Position numbers and translations under genes: made by a program. Source: Sphingopyxis sp. (GTDB taxonomy: Bacteria; Pseudomonadota; Alphaproteobacteria; Sphingomonadales; Sphingomonadaceae). From it: DNA of 23,123 nt. The notes under the pieces are model-generated. The model was not told the origin of the DNA and did no database searches. It was given only the letters and a program-made list of their open reading frames with translations. Shown here in pieces: positions 23,039 to 23,123 of this stretch. Positions within the stretch are counted from its first letter, which is position 1. Every line of letters starts with the position of its first letter. Location of the stretch: contig JACEST010000013.1 in NCBI GenBank assembly GCA_013911715.1, positions 1 to 23,123 of the forward strand. Reading direction: 5' to 3'.

Positions 23039-23123
23039 TGTACCGGTTTTGCGCCGGTCACCGATCTCACTATGCCACCTTGGCCTCGAATGCGAGCGGG
23101 CTGATGCCGCCCAGATATGAATG
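23039..23123 (-). mobile_element. End of an IS3-family insertion sequence (continues beyond the window)
   Basis: The last 85 bases do not belong to the trb operon. They contain the end of a transposase frame and then about 31 bases that begin TGTACCGG when read on the plus strand, fitting the TG...CA ends of IS3 elements. The element runs off the window, so its length, opposite end and target duplication are not visible. The precise boundary is inferred. Confidence 0.65.
23070..23123 (-). CDS. IS3-family transposase (OrfB), C-terminal fragment at window edge
   Basis: Seventeen residues are visible, HSYLGGISPLAFEAKVA, followed by TAG at 23070-23072. The HSxLGxxSPxxFE pattern is the conserved C-terminal tail of IS3-family DDE transposases. 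The gene enters from outside the window and reads in the same direction as the trb genes, so it is partial only because of the window edge. Confidence 0.75.
   Translation of the reverse strand, partial: HSYLGGISPLAFEAKVA

Noticed and set aside
1..23123. CRISPR arrays, tRNA or rRNA genes, toxin-antitoxin pairs.
   Set aside because: I saw no regularly spaced repeats, no cloverleaf-like sequence near the integrase, and no recognisable toxin or antitoxin family. The integration target here is guaA and not a tRNA gene.

Overview
The window looks like an alphaproteobacterial chromosome, most likely from the Sphingomonadales. The evidence is GC-rich coding sequence, a TonB-dependent receptor with the DDIVVTAQRR / DVPISVSVF signature common in sphingomonads, and a Trb-type conjugation cluster that includes trbK-alt and a DUF2274 gene, a combination familiar from alphaproteobacterial conjugative elements. 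A genus call (for example Sphingopyxis) would be a guess.

Layout from left to right: (1) 40-1599, complete housekeeping guaA (GMP synthase), whose 3' end is a known integration hotspot. (2) 1600-3400, the proximal end of an integrated element: a non-coding stretch with a terminator-like hairpin and repeated CTGACGGT words, a P4-type tyrosine integrase, and a convergent alpA-like regulator. (3) 3608-4205, the decayed remains of a pirin-family gene on the minus strand, with at least two frameshifts and three amber codons. (4) 4334-14681, a ten-kilobase plus-strand array of nine tightly packed genes: TetR regulator, MaoC/NodN-like hydratase, acyl-CoA synthetase, GPH-type MFS transporter, saccharopine-dehydrogenase-like oxidoreductase, amidase, AhpD/carboxymuconolactone-decarboxylase-like protein, TonB-dependent receptor, and a LysR regulator. 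(5) 14669-23038, minus strand, a Trb (P-type) conjugative transfer operon read in the order trbC-trbD-trbE-trbJ-trbK-trbL-trbF-trbG-trbI-DUF2274. Almost every junction overlaps by 1-4 bases or is separated by 1-4 bases. (6) 23039-23123, the end of an IS3-family insertion sequence that appears to have removed the 5' part of trbC.

How it works together: regions 2-5 look like one integrative and conjugative element, or a genomic island derived from one, inserted at guaA and carrying a catabolic cargo. The cargo reads as a complete uptake-and-degradation unit. An outer-membrane receptor and an inner-membrane transporter import a compound. An amidase and a dinucleotide-dependent oxidoreductase process it. 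A CoA ligase and a hydratase then feed a carboxylic acid into beta-oxidation-like chemistry, and two regulators control the unit. The substrate cannot be read from the sequence. I do not recognise the gene combination as a described pathway, and it is the best candidate here for an undescribed system. The IS3 fragment in the pilin gene suggests that self-transfer may be impaired. The relaxase, coupling protein, trbB and distal att site are not in the window.
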